The notes under the pieces are model-generated. The model was not told where the DNA came from, made no database searches, and saw nothing but the letters and a program-made list of their open reading frames with translations. 64,000 nucleotides of DNA from contig WGNO01000018.1 of assembly GCA_016124525.1 (NCBI GenBank), positions 62,001-126,000 on the forward strand, in the 5' to 3' direction. Numbering within the stretch: the stretch's first letter is position 1; each line of letters starts with the position of its first letter. Source of the DNA: Nostoc sp. RI_552. Lineage in GTDB: Bacteria > Cyanobacteriota > Cyanobacteriia > Cyanobacteriales > Nostocaceae. Made by a program: the position numbers and the translations under genes. Of this stretch, positions 1-10,006 are shown piece after piece.

Positions 1-1656
1 CCAATTACGCCGGAAAAATCGGGCTAAAGCTGGTTCTTCTAAAGATAAATAAATTGGGCGACCGTGGGGACAGGTGCGGGGGTTGCGAGTACGTTGCCAT
101 TGATCTAAAAGTGTCTGCATTTCTGCCAAATTCATTGGTGTGCCATTACGAATAGCACTGCGACAGGCAACCGCTACTTGAGCTGCTTGTAAATCACCTC
201 CCCAACTAAGTTCTAAAATTGCCTCTGCACAGTCTTCTCGCCGTTGCAAAAGTGCTGGTACAGTGCGAATTGCCCAAATTTGTTCGCCAAAGGGTTCTAT
301 GTCTACACCAATTCTTTGTAGTTGTGATACTTGGACTGGTGATAATTGATAAAGAATAATTGCTGGTTCAACGGGTACAAGTTGCCAATTATCAGATATT
401 TGCTCATACAAAACTCGCTCATGGGCAATATGTTGTTCTACTAACCACATACCACCTAGATGTTCTACTACAATATAGGTATTACTAAGTTGTGCGATCG
501 CTTTGAGAGAATGCTGAGTAGTATTTTCTGCATGGGAGTTTTGGGTATTAGGGTAATAATCTGCTTTGGTTTCTGCGGATTTTAGTAATTTACTAACTCG
601 TGTTGTGTGCACAGATTCTTGGAGATGGACAGCACTGATGCGGAGTGCTTGATTGATTGCTTGGGTAATTTGCTCTTGCCAATAACTGATTTCATGGAGA
701 TAAATTTCGTTTTTGGCTGGATTACGATTCCAGTTAATTTGTTCAGGAGAAAGGGCAAGTTTTAATAAACAAATAGGATAGCGATCGCGTGGTAGTGTTT
801 TGTGAAATGCTGATAGAATTGTCTGCTCTAATTCTGGCGATTTGACCATGCGCCCATTAATTGCCACTCGCACCCAATCTGGTCGTCGGCGATGACATCT
901 GTCAGGTAATCCCACTAGCAAAGTTATTGCTGATTTACCAGTGGGAATTTCTGAACTTGCAGGGTTGGGAATTTCTAGTTTTAATTCTTGTAAATCACCC
1001 TGTCGCACTTGGGGGAGAATTTGCGGTAGGATCTGTGCTGTGGTGGCGGCTGGAGAGATGGTAAACCATTGGCGGTCATTTTGCCAAACTTGCCAAGTAA
1101 TATGGGGATGACAGAGAGCTATTTGTTGAATTGCCACTTGTATGCTTCTTATTTGCTGTGCGGTTGTGGGTAGACCTTGACGACGCATGACACAGTTACC
1201 GAAAAGATGAGAAACTGTAACTACTGTACCAGGTGCTATCGCTGTTGCTTCTAGTTCCACAGCTTTGCCATCATCACCATAAACAACGCGCCAGCCAACA
1301 TTTTCTGTTCGTGGACGGCTCAAAATTTCTAAATCTGCCAAAGTTGTCAAACTGTGCAACGCTTCACCGCGAAACCCCAAGCTGTTAATTTTCCATAAAT
1401 CTTCACTAGAGCGAATTTTACTGGTGCTGTATGCTAGCGCTGCTTGTTGCAAATCATTTTTGTTCATTCCACAACCATTATCTGCTACGCGAACGCGCCA
1501 CTGCTGGGGCCAGACTGAAACTACAATGCGTGTTGCGCCTGCGTCTAGGGAATTTTCTGCCAATTCCCGCACCACAGATGCTAAAGAGTCGATTACTTCT
1601 CCAGCGGTGATCAGATATACAACTTCTGTTGGTAGAGCTTGAATAGTAGATGCCAT
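1..1656 (-). CDS. mutL: DNA mismatch repair protein MutL (3' end cut by window)
   Basis: MutL couples mismatch recognition by MutS to strand incision and repair. The start is ATG at 1656, and 552 codons are open to the window edge, so the C-terminal end is missing. The N-terminal GHKL ATPase is clear: REL-x-EN-SLDAG at residues 30-39, DNGCGM, and GFRGEAL. The C-terminal part has a variant of the MutL endonuclease metal motif (EQHIAHE followed by VLYE, about residues 406-417) and CPHGRP near residue 527, so this is probably the endonuclease-type MutL usual outside MutH-carrying enterobacteria. The first motif departs from the DQHA consensus at two positions. It is transcribed away from the rhodanese-like gene across a 150-nt gap. 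Confidence 0.95.
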   Translation of the reverse strand, partial: MASTIQALPTEVVYLITAGEVIDSLASVVRELAENSLDAGATRIVVSVWPQQWRVRVADNGCGMNKNDLQQAALAYSTSKIRSSEDLWKINSLGFRGEALHSLTTLADLEILSRPRTENVGWRVVYGDDGKAVELEATAIAPGTVVTVSHLFGNCVMRRQGLPTTAQQIRSIQVAIQQIALCHPHITWQVWQNDRQWFTISPAATTAQILPQILPQVRQGDLQELKLEIPNPASSEIPTGKSAITLLVGLPDRCHRRRPDWVRVAINGRMVKSPELEQTILSAFHKTLPRDRYPICLLKLALSPEQINWNRNPAKNEIYLHEISYWQEQITQAINQALRISAVHLQESVHTTRVSKLLKSAETKADYYPNTQNSHAENTTQHSLKAIAQLSNTYIVVEHLGGMWLVEQHIAHERVLYEQISDNWQLVPVEPAIILYQLSPVQVSQLQRIGVDIEPFGEQIWAIRTVPALLQRREDCAEAILELSWGGDLQAAQVAVACRSAIRNGTPMNLAEMQTLLDQWQRTRNPRTCPHGRPIYLSLEEPALARFFRRNW

Positions 1657-1806
1657 AAATTACAGTTTAGGCTAATTGCCAACCACTGAAGTAGAATAAG
1701 CATTTTTATTTACATTTCCAGAGAATTTTTGATTTTTTGTAAAGAAACTGAGATTTTATGGGGATTCTTGATAGATTTCAGGTGAGATTATCAACGAGAA
1801 AAGTTT

Positions 1807-2148
1807 ATGAGTAGTGATTTAACTGCTGAGGTTCATGATCTAAAATCTCGTTTGGAATGGGGACAACCAGCTTTTACAATCATAGATGTGCGTGAGCGCC
1901 ACAATTACAATTACAGTCGCATCACCGGAGCTATGCAAATCCCTTTAGATGAACTGGTGCAACGCGCTCAATGTTCTTTGCACAAACAACGCCACATATA
2001 TATATATGGAGAAAATGATGCACAAGCAGCCCAAGCAGCCGAAATTTTACGAGCAGCTGGGTTTCATGATGCTACTGAAATCAAAGGGGGTTTGACGGCC
2101 TGGAAAACAATTGGTGGCGCAACAGAAGGTACATCTGTTGAAAAATAA
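1807..2148 (+). CDS. Rhodanese-like domain protein lacking the catalytic cysteine
   Basis: A 113-aa single-domain protein of the rhodanese fold. DVRERHNY near residue 27 and GAMQIPLDEL near residue 40 are the usual first-half motifs, and IKGGLTAWK near the C-terminus is the usual end. The active-site loop that should read C-x4-R after the central strand reads GENDAQA here, so no persulfide-forming cysteine is present. It probably binds or regulates a partner rather than transferring sulfur. A GAGAAAAG stretch precedes the ATG. It stands alone between mutL (divergent) and adenosine deaminase (convergent), with no operon context to suggest a partner. Confidence 0.85.
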   Translation: MSSDLTAEVHDLKSRLEWGQPAFTIIDVRERHNYNYSRITGAMQIPLDELVQRAQCSLHKQRHIYIYGENDAQAAQAAEILRAAGFHDATEIKGGLTAWKTIGGATEGTSVEK

Positions 2149-2294
2149 CTCCACTGTACATGAACACAGATGAACACAGAATCAAAATTGCTGTCGCTAA
2201 AAACTCACGGCTGGGGATTTACCGAGTATCAACTTCTGTGTTCTCCGTGTTTCTGGGATTTGTTAATTTAGATCAATAATTCAATGGTCAACAA

Positions 2295-3338
2295 CTAATC
2301 TGTCATCACTAAAACTTTAGGAAATTCGGGTTTAAGTAATCTGTTCAATAGAGATGCAGGAGGTTGATTGTAAGGCCAAGCAAAAGCATGGCGAAAAGCT
2401 GCATTTTGACAGCTTCGCAGTTGTTCAAAATTAATAATGTCGTAAGTCAACAGGTTTTCATACTCAAAGGGTAGGCGCATATTATGTAACCCTGCATTAT
2501 CGGTGCAAATAGCGATGTCTACTCCAGCTTCGAAACAACGGTCAAAAACTAATTTGAGTTGACGGATATCCTGTAAAGTACCTGTTTTGAGGTAAGTTGT
2601 AGGGCAAACTTCCAAACATTGTCCCCGTCTAGCTATATCTTTTAATAACTCTGGAAATAACAACGGAATTTGGATACCGTGACCGATTCGCATTAGGTAG
2701 GGTAAGAGTCTGGGGTAACAACCATCTGTGGTTTCGTAAAGGTGTCCGGTTGTCTTTATTCCATGCGATCGCCCATAATCATACAAGCTGATCCATTCGT
2801 CTAAACGTTCTTCATAATAGCGATCGCCACCAGCTACATCAATCCCACAAACGTACTGTTGATTTTGCAACGCCAAATCAATTATTGCCTTGTTCACCTC
2901 ATAAGGCAAACGCGAGTGCATGCAGAGAATTTGGCTAGTAACAATAGGATATTCTGGTACATAACTAGATTTGCCTACCACCTCCACAATTTCTGCCATC
3001 TTGTCAATTCTTGCGGTTTGACTTAGATCTTCAGATGTACGTAAGTAGGGTGTATAGCGTAGTTCCAAGTAAGCTAAATTCTCAAAAATATAAGCCCCCC
3101 GCAGTAACCGATAGATAAAGTAGGGTAATGTTTCTACAGTTTGTACACTTTCCACTAGGGTATGTAATTCTAGATACTCATCTAAAGTGTTACGGGGACG
3201 AGTATAAAAGTCCTCAAACTCTGAATATTCGGCAAAACGAGAAATTAAATCTCTCGCATGGCGCTCAAAGTAACGCCACAACACACGGGGAACAACGGAA
3301 CCCCCCAGGTGTCTATGTAACTCAGCGTATAAGGCCAT
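2295..3338 (-). CDS. Adenosine deaminase family protein
   Basis: Likely hydrolytic deaminase of adenosine or a related purine, giving inosine for salvage. The metal-dependent amidohydrolase fold is supported by the HRH pair at residues 8-10 (ELHRHLGGS), GHLYE near 198-202 in place of the common HAGE (histidine and glutamate kept), RIGHG, and CTDN near 278. The start at 3338 places the HxH motif at the usual distance; an upstream in-frame start at 3359 adds seven residues and looks less natural. The 347-aa length fits the family. It lies upstream of purA on the opposite strand, so two purine genes are neighbours. The variant HLYE loop means the substrate could differ from adenosine. Confidence 0.82.
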   Translation of the reverse strand: MALYAELHRHLGGSVVPRVLWRYFERHARDLISRFAEYSEFEDFYTRPRNTLDEYLELHTLVESVQTVETLPYFIYRLLRGAYIFENLAYLELRYTPYLRTSEDLSQTARIDKMAEIVEVVGKSSYVPEYPIVTSQILCMHSRLPYEVNKAIIDLALQNQQYVCGIDVAGGDRYYEERLDEWISLYDYGRSHGIKTTGHLYETTDGCYPRLLPYLMRIGHGIQIPLLFPELLKDIARRGQCLEVCPTTYLKTGTLQDIRQLKLVFDRCFEAGVDIAICTDNAGLHNMRLPFEYENLLTYDIINFEQLRSCQNAAFRHAFAWPYNQPPASLLNRLLKPEFPKVLVMTD

Positions 3339-3521
3339 AATGGTATTTTGTAAATACAAATTTTACTAATTGTAACAAAAGCTCTAAATAAAGAAAGCTG
3401 TTATGTAAAACCCCTCGATATGTTTTTGTCTCTCCCAGAAACCCAGAGGCGCAGAAATTTGCAAAGGGATTATGGTGTTTAGGGGATACCTGGTCATTCA
3501 ACGAAAAGTTCGTTCTACAAC

Positions 3522-3785
3522 TTAAGGTTTGCTGTAATCTCCAGTTAAGTTCCTCACCCGGTTTTTGATTGCTTTTCTCATGGCATTTCTTGTCTGGATG
3601 CGATATTCTGTGACTAATTTGGGTAGCTGAGTAATTGCTAAATTAGGAAAAACTAAATTGATTTGTGACTCCACGTACTCACCATAGTGCAACAAATAAA
3701 TTTTTAACTCTCCAGAGTTTTGACAGCAAAGTTGAGGGACAACCAACCTCCCATAAAGGGGTAGCTGATGATTAAGTCTTGACAA
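3522..3785 (-). pseudogene. C-terminal remnant of a Uma2/DUF820 family protein
   Basis: An 87-codon ORF whose text resembles the C-terminal half of cyanobacterial Uma2 (DUF820) proteins: GELKIYLLHYGEYVES, then FPNLAITQLPKLV, then a basic tail. Full Uma2 proteins run to about 190-230 aa and carry a PD-(D/E)XK-type core in the missing first half. I therefore read it as a truncated copy, not a working nuclease. It sits in the gap between adenosine deaminase and purA. It could still be translated as a small protein, and the family assignment is by recollection of the pattern. Confidence 0.5.
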
Positions 3786-3836
3786 AACCTCTGCAATCTG
3801 CTATTAATTATGATTTGTGGAAACTTTACCCTTTAA

Positions 3837-5189
<1,353 letters not shown>

Positions 5190-5272
5190 TACTGAGACAC
5201 GATTAATTGCGTCTACAACAAAGTGCTGATCACCCAAAACTAACACCTGATAACTGCTAATTAACAACTTGT

Positions 5273-5572
5273 ATGGCTATTAAACTCGAATCTCAAAAAC
5301 GACCAGAAGGTAGCAAGCCAAATGCTTTACGCCGTTCTGGCCTTATCCCTGCTAATTTGTACGGACACAAAGGTGCGGAATCAATTGCTCTGGTGGTTGA
5401 CGCTAAAACTGTTGAGCGCTTACTCAAACAAGCTGCTATTAACAAGACAGAGATTGAACTGAATATCCCTGAACTTGATTGGAACGGTACCACTGTACTG
5501 CGAGAAGTTCAGTCCCATCCATCTAAGGGTTTTATCTATCACCTCAGCTTTTTTGCATCTTCTCAAAGCTAA
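5273..5572 (+). CDS. rplY: 50S ribosomal protein bL25, short form
   Basis: A 99-aa protein that would bind 5S rRNA in the large ribosomal subunit. The opening (basic, with [23 protein letters not shown]) is the signature of the L25 N-terminal domain, and the protein ends after that domain without the long CTC tail found in many bacteria. It follows purA by 83 nt on the same strand and may share its transcript. A strong terminator hairpin follows at 5631. Confidence 0.9.
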   Translation: MAIKLESQKRPEGSKPNALRRSGLIPANLYGHKGAESIALVVDAKTVERLLKQAAINKTEIELNIPELDWNGTTVLREVQSHPSKGFIYHLSFFASSQS

Positions 5573-5630
5573 GACAAACTGATAAGTTGTAAAAAAGACG
5601 ACTGAACATTTGATGATAAGTGCTATTTAT

Positions 5631-5656
5631 ACCAGGGTTTAAGCCCTGGTTTTTTA
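5631..5656 (+). terminator. Rho-independent terminator after rplY
   Basis: A perfect 7-bp stem (accaggg / ccctggt) with a 6-nt loop, followed by a run of six T. It lies 58 nt past the rplY stop and would end a purA-rplY transcript. Confidence 0.85.
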
Positions 5657-5806
5657 TTCAGCATCGGTCTAACTGATACTGATATATGTTCACAGGGTGA
5701 GATGATATGTTTATACTTGATTAGGAATAATAGCTGCAAACCCTTGAGCAAAAACAACTTAGTTGTCTATTCCATAGTTTCTGTAAATATCTAATCCATA
5801 ATTTTT

Positions 5807-7360
5807 ATGACAGAAGTAAATCTTCCAGTTTTAATTCAACAAATGTTACAGCCAGGATTTTATCCCCATGAAGTAATAGAACCAATTCAACTCATTCAAA
5901 CTCATATTTCTTATGTCATACTCACCGGAAAATATGCTTACAAACTCAAAAAAGCAGTTAATTTTGGCTTTTTAGATTTTTCTACTTTAGAGAAACGACA
6001 ACATTTTTGTCAGGAAGAATTGCGGTTGAATCAACGCGGAGCAGCTGAACTGTATTTGCAAGTATTACCTGTGACTGTGGTGGATGAGCAATATCAGCTG
6101 GGAGGAATGGGAAAGGTTGTGGAATATGCACTAAAAATGCGTCAGTTTCCCCAAGAGTTGCTATTTAGTACATTATTTGAGGAAGGGAAATTAAATGAGA
6201 GCCACCTAGAGGATTTGGGGAAAGTTGTGGCTGAATACCACGCAAAATCTGCAACCAATGATTATATTCGCAGTTTTGGCGAAGTTCCCCAGGTGCGAGC
6301 AGCTGTTGATGAGAATTACCAACAAACTGAAAAGTATATTGGTGGACCACAGACACAAAAACAGTTTCAGGAAACAAAAAGTTATACAGATGGTTTTTTT
6401 GCAGAACGCTCAGAATTATTTACCCGCAGAGTAGAAAATAATTACATTCGTGAATGTCACGGTGATTTACACCTGAGAAATATTGCTCTGTGGAATGAAA
6501 AAATTGCCCTTTTTGACTGTATTGAGTTTAATGAGCCGTTTCGCTTTGTGGATGTCATGTATGATGTGGCTTTTACGGTGATGGATTTAGAAGCGCGACA
6601 AAGCCCTGATTTAGCTAATGTATTTTTGAATACCTACCTTGAGCAAACTGGTGATTGGGAAGGATTACAGGTACTACCTTTGTATTTAAGCCGTCAAGCT
6701 TATGTGCGGGCAAAGGTGACTTCATTTTTGTTAGATGACCCTAGTGTCCCAGGGATAGCCAAGGAAGAAGCGGCAAAAACAGCAGCAGAATATTACAAAC
6801 AGGCTTGGGATTACACTAAATCCCAACAAGGGAAACTGATTTTAATGTCTGGTGTGTCTGGTTCTGGAAAGTCTACAACCGCAAGATATTTAGCCCGTCA
6901 ACTGCGAGGGATTCAAATTCGCTCAGATGCAGTACGCAAACATTTGGGGGGTATTTCTGTTTGGGAACGTGGCGGAGATGATTTGTATACTCCTGAAATG
7001 ACTCAAAAAACTTATGCCCGATTGCTGAATTTGGGAATTATACTAGCTAGACAAGGTTTTAATGTAATTTTAGATGCTAAGTATGATAAACAACAACTGC
7101 GACAAGAGGCCATTGCCCAAGGCTCAAAATACCAACTTCCCCTGGAAATTATTCATTGCACAGCACCTGTAGAAGTTGTACAAGAGCGTCTGGCTAATCG
7201 CACTGGTGATATTGCTGATGCTACGGTGGATTTATTAGCATCCCAACTTCAGCAAGCTGAAGCATTTACCGCCGCAGAAAAACCCTATGTGCAAGTTTGG
7301 GATACAACTCAACCACCACAGACACAATTAAAACAATTAAAACAACTATTTCACATGTAG
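5807..7360 (+). CDS. Two-domain kinase: aminoglycoside-phosphotransferase-like plus P-loop kinase
   Basis: A 517-aa fusion of two phosphotransferase folds. The N-terminal half resembles aminoglycoside/choline kinases: CHGDLHLRN near residues 217-225 is the catalytic loop, followed by LFDCIEFNEPFRFVD, the metal-binding aspartate region. The C-terminal half begins with LMSGVSGSGKSTTAR near 347-361, a Walker A typical of gluconate- and polynucleotide-kinase-like enzymes. Such fusions occur in many bacteria with no settled substrate, and resistance should not be assumed. It is followed 19 nt later by a small membrane protein gene on the same strand. Confidence 0.85.
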   Translation: MTEVNLPVLIQQMLQPGFYPHEVIEPIQLIQTHISYVILTGKYAYKLKKAVNFGFLDFSTLEKRQHFCQEELRLNQRGAAELYLQVLPVTVVDEQYQLGGMGKVVEYALKMRQFPQELLFSTLFEEGKLNESHLEDLGKVVAEYHAKSATNDYIRSFGEVPQVRAAVDENYQQTEKYIGGPQTQKQFQETKSYTDGFFAERSELFTRRVENNYIRECHGDLHLRNIALWNEKIALFDCIEFNEPFRFVDVMYDVAFTVMDLEARQSPDLANVFLNTYLEQTGDWEGLQVLPLYLSRQAYVRAKVTSFLLDDPSVPGIAKEEAAKTAAEYYKQAWDYTKSQQGKLILMSGVSGSGKSTTARYLARQLRGIQIRSDAVRKHLGGISVWERGGDDLYTPEMTQKTYARLLNLGIILARQGFNVILDAKYDKQQLRQEAIAQGSKYQLPLEIIHCTAPVEVVQERLANRTGDIADATVDLLASQLQQAEAFTAAEKPYVQVWDTTQPPQTQLKQLKQLFHM

Positions 7361-7379
7361 TATTTATTACGTTTACGTT

Positions 7380-7883
7380 ATGGCATCAAAAAATCAAGGT
7401 TTACCCCCCATCTCTCCTGAATTCCTATCTCAACTTGTCTTTGGAGGATTTTTAATCCTCGTATTGAGGCTTGTAGGGGCTTCTACACCCCTGAGTATCT
7501 TCCTCGGTATTATTGCTGGTTTCATCTTAGGTTGGTTTACAAATTCCAGTAAAAATAGCCCAGAGGAAATGACGGTAGCCTCTTCTGATGGTATCGACGC
7601 AGGACTGAAGTACTGGTTATTTTTCCTCTTAGGTTTTGTATTTTTGGGCTACTCTCCACCTATAAGTATCTTACTGGGTGGTATCGCTGCTATCGGTGGT
7701 GGCTGGATTACTGCTTGGTGGGGAAGCAAGGAAGAAATGATTACTCAGCCACTAGAAACTTCTGATATGGAGACAAATACAAGCTCCAGAGAAAGAATTA
7801 CTAAACAGCAAAGGAGAAGAATAACTAGCCGTCGTTATCGTCGGGCTTCTGGTAGTTTTAATTTCAGGTTTTGGCAAAAATGA
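7380..7883 (+). CDS. Small integral membrane protein, unknown function
   Basis: 167 aa with about four hydrophobic segments in two pairs (roughly residues 17-35, 38-56, 78-95 and 98-116), each pair rich in glycine and separated by a hydrophilic loop. The C-terminal 40 residues are strongly basic (KQQRRRITSRRYRR) and probably cytoplasmic. The repeated pattern of two hydrophobic hairpins suggests an internal duplication. It starts 19 nt after the two-domain kinase gene and is likely co-transcribed. I do not recognise a named family. Confidence 0.7.
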   Translation: MASKNQGLPPISPEFLSQLVFGGFLILVLRLVGASTPLSIFLGIIAGFILGWFTNSSKNSPEEMTVASSDGIDAGLKYWLFFLLGFVFLGYSPPISILLGGIAAIGGGWITAWWGSKEEMITQPLETSDMETNTSSRERITKQQRRRITSRRYRRASGSFNFRFWQK

Positions 7884-7891
7884 GGTTAATT

Positions 7892-8095
7892 TTTGACGCT
7901 CCCACGGCTTGAAGCTGTGGGATTGTTGTTTCAATCAGCCGACTTACTTAAAGGAGTTTCCCACTTAAGCAGAGATGCTTATGGTTGGTTTATGAAAAAA
8001 TAAAAAAGCTAAAATCTCACACTCTAGCTCTTGAAATTATGGAAGATCATGTACACTTTTTTGTTAGTTGTCCTCCAACTTTAGAGCCAGACTAA
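7892..8095 (+). mobile_element. Decayed IS200/IS605-family end with TnpA fragment
   Basis: Starts with the motif typical of cyanobacterial IS605-family ends: ttgacgctcccac followed by a hairpin (cccacggctt / gaagctgtggg, 7901-7921). About 80 nt on, codons from about 8003 to the TAA at 8093 read as a piece of the Y1 transposase TnpA, including the HUH motif context MEDHVHFFVSCPP. Most of the transposase and the other end are missing, so the element is dead. Confidence 0.6.
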
Positions 8096-8119
8096 ATCAT
8101 GTTTGGGTTGATCTGAAAT

Positions 8120-8914
8120 ATGTTTTTATATCTCTCTAAGTTAATACCACTATTTTTTTATCCCCTAGGATTAATGAGTATTAGCTTGATATTTGCATTG
8201 GTAACGTTGTGGAAACGACCACGCATGGCAGCGATGGCTATTTCCTTGGCTTTGACTTTATTGCTGGTTTGCAGTAATGCTTGGGTTGCTAAATTTTTGG
8301 TGCAATCGCTGGAATGGCAATATCTTCCTCCCACCCCAGTACCTAATGCAGAGGCAATTGTAGTGTTAGGGGGTGCAACTAAGTCAGCTCATCCTCCCCG
8401 ACCTACTGTTGATTTAAGTGAAACGGGCGATCGCATAATTTATGCGGCTCAATTATATCGGCAAAAAAAAGCTCCAATCATTATTCTCAGTGGAGGACGT
8501 ATTGATTGGCGTGGTGGTGGTGGTTCTTCGGAATCGGCAGATATGGCAAATGTGCTCACATCTATTGGTATCCCGTCAGAGGTAATTATCCAAGAACCAA
8601 ACTCTCTTAATACTTATGAAAATGCTGTAAATGTTCAGAAAATTTTAGGATCTCGTAATATTGGTAAAATACTATTAGTGACTTCGGCTATGCATATGCC
8701 GCGATCGCTAAAAATTTTCCAGGGTTTAGGTATTGATGCTGTTCCTGCGCCTACAGATTTTCTGGTCAGTGAAGGTGAACTCCAAGAACTCAGCATTACT
8801 CCTAAAGCCGCTATTTTAAGTTTATTACCAGATAGCAATAATCTACACCAATTTACTACTGCACTGAAAGAGTATATTGGCAGTTTTGTCTATAGCTGGC
8901 GGGGTTGGCTGTAA
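8120..8914 (+). CDS. YdcF/DUF218 family membrane-anchored protein
   Basis: 264 aa. Two hydrophobic segments near residues 5-27 and 37-55 anchor the protein. A DUF218 (ElyC/SanA/YdcF) domain follows: EAIVVLGG near 78, then the loop with ETGDRI, PIIILSGG near 117, SLNTYENA near 156, and LLVTSAMHMPRS near 178. Members act at the cell envelope, in peptidoglycan or envelope polysaccharide homeostasis in E. coli, but the reaction is not firmly known. It follows an IS200-type relic, so its native promoter region may have been altered. Confidence 0.85.
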   Translation: MFLYLSKLIPLFFYPLGLMSISLIFALVTLWKRPRMAAMAISLALTLLLVCSNAWVAKFLVQSLEWQYLPPTPVPNAEAIVVLGGATKSAHPPRPTVDLSETGDRIIYAAQLYRQKKAPIIILSGGRIDWRGGGGSSESADMANVLTSIGIPSEVIIQEPNSLNTYENAVNVQKILGSRNIGKILLVTSAMHMPRSLKIFQGLGIDAVPAPTDFLVSEGELQELSITPKAAILSLLPDSNNLHQFTTALKEYIGSFVYSWRGWL

Positions 8915-9085
8915 TCAAGGTTTTTGACACTCTCCTGAAGGCCTTAACTTTCTGAGTACACCTCGGTAGTTGGATTACCTAAGAATTTGTTTGATTTAAA
9001 TTTTGATTTTTCTGGTGTCCATGTAGATTTTCCCTATTCATTGCTGGGAACTAGAACTATGGAATAAAAGCCTATGTGGACTATT

Positions 9086-9267
9086 ATCAAGGTGCAGATT
9101 GCCGTTAGGCAGCTAGGTTTTTATACAGGTTTTCACCCTTCCTGTTAATATTAGAATGTCCCAAGTTCCTGTGGGTTAAACGACTTAAACAGCATTCTCC
9201 CAAAGAGGGGCCTCGGGCGAAAATCCCTTGTCTGAAGTGGGATATAGAGGGCAGTGCGCCTGTTGAT
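9086..9267 (+). ncRNA. Candidate 6S-like structured RNA
   Basis: The 399-nt gap between the YdcF gene and the next small ORF contains a long-range closing stem: ATCAA (9086-9090) plus GGTGCA and TGCC (9091-9103) pair with GGCA, TGCGCC and TTGAT (9250-9267), leaving small internal loops. Inside are hairpins ACAGG/CCTGT (about 9125-9146), AGAATG/CATTCT enclosing the apex (about 9152-9197), and ATCCC/GGGAT (about 9223-9243). A closed rod of about 180 nt with a central open region is the architecture of 6S RNA, which binds sigma70-type RNA polymerase. TATTAT at 9082 could be a -10 element. The family assignment is inference; the pairing is visible. Confidence 0.45.
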
Positions 9268-9313
9268 CAAGGGTTTTGGGCATTTTCTTTCTTTAAAACA
9301 ATGTCTAAAAACA

Positions 9314-9535
9314 ATGTCTAAAAATTTACCTTATATCATGCCATCGCCTCAATGTGATGTTGAGGAAGGCTTTGCTAATTACCAAACAACACGCCAATTC
9401 TACCGAGAAGTTAAGACCCGCTCAGAGTTTCAAAGTTATTGTGAGTGGTACTACACAACGGCCGAACAGCATCGTCAAGACCTGGAAAAAATGCGCGGCG
9501 AAATCAATATTTTCCAGTGGTTTCGCCGCTGGTAG
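9314..9535 (+). CDS. Small hypothetical protein (73 aa)
   Basis: A short protein beginning MSKNLPYIMPSP and ending in an aromatic tail (FQWFRRW). It is rich in charged and aromatic residues (FYREVKTRSEF, CEWYYTTAEQHRQDLEKMR), which suggests a small helical protein. An in-frame start at 9254 would add 20 residues that overlap the candidate RNA region, so the later ATG is preferred. The text just before it is a tandem duplication of an aatgtctaaaa unit. It is convergent with ftrV (4-nt gap). Function unknown. Confidence 0.6.
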   Translation: MSKNLPYIMPSPQCDVEEGFANYQTTRQFYREVKTRSEFQSYCEWYYTTAEQHRQDLEKMRGEINIFQWFRRW

Positions 9536-9539
9536 GTAT

Positions 9540-9761
9540 TTAAATGAGTTCTAACTCATTGTCGCGTAAATGGGCTTTAAATTTTTGACTAAACTTAACT
9601 AAAATTGGCAGATTAGCGCTGACAGGTCTACCTTGCCATTCAGTAGCAATACCGATGACTTCGCCTTCTATACCTTTGATGTCAAAAGCCTGACCTCGAT
9701 GCTCAGGATGATGATAAACTACCACCGACTCTTTAACACGGACGCGATCGCCAACTTTCAT
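9540..9761 (-). CDS. ftrV: Ferredoxin-thioredoxin reductase, variable chain
   Basis: FtrV is the small SH3-like subunit of ferredoxin:thioredoxin reductase, which passes light-driven electrons from ferredoxin to thioredoxins. MKVGDRVRVKESV starts the standard 73-aa protein; an upstream in-frame start at 9812 adds 17 residues not typical of the family. The core (YHHPEHRG, then FDIKGIEGEV, then GRPVSANLPILVKF) is characteristic. The catalytic FtrC partner is not in this window. A thioredoxin gene is present at 45633. Confidence 0.92.
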   Translation of the reverse strand: MKVGDRVRVKESVVVYHHPEHRGQAFDIKGIEGEVIGIATEWQGRPVSANLPILVKFSQKFKAHLRDNELELI

Positions 9762-9881
9762 AACAACATTTACACCTAGCTTTTGCTGTTCCACAACCAT
9801 TTCCACTGTCACTCCTCACTGAACTGCTTTTTTGAAAAAAACTGTTTGCAATAGTTACGCTTCTGTAACTGATATACAAAC

Positions 9882-9903
9882 AAAGCCTGCCCCAGCAGGC
9901 TTT
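9882..9903. terminator. Palindromic hairpin between ftrV and the PP2C gene
   Basis: aaagcctgc / gcaggcttt with a 4-nt cccA loop, a perfect 9-bp stem with A and T ends so it could act on either strand. It lies upstream of ftrV and downstream of the PP2C gene (both minus strand). Confidence 0.5.
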
Positions 9904-9934
9904 AATAGTAGTTAGTCAGCGACATTTGGATAAT

Positions 9935-9957
9935 AAAAAACCCGATTCGGTTTTGCT
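9935..9957 (-). terminator. Terminator after the PP2C gene
   Basis: On the minus strand this reads aaaaccgaatcgggttttttatt: a short stem (aaccga / tcgggtt with one bulge) followed by a T run, about 50 nt past the phosphatase stop codon. Confidence 0.5.
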
Positions 9958-10006
9958 GTGCGCCTTAACGACAAGTCTAATTCTACAACAACTGATGCTT
10001 TTACCA

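Noticed and set aside
5807-7360. Aminoglycoside resistance gene
   Set aside because: The fold is shared with many small-molecule kinases and the P-loop fusion is widespread; resistance cannot be inferred.
8920-8990. ttgacactctcct resembling another IS605 end
   Set aside because: No hairpin or second half of the motif; match too weak to call.
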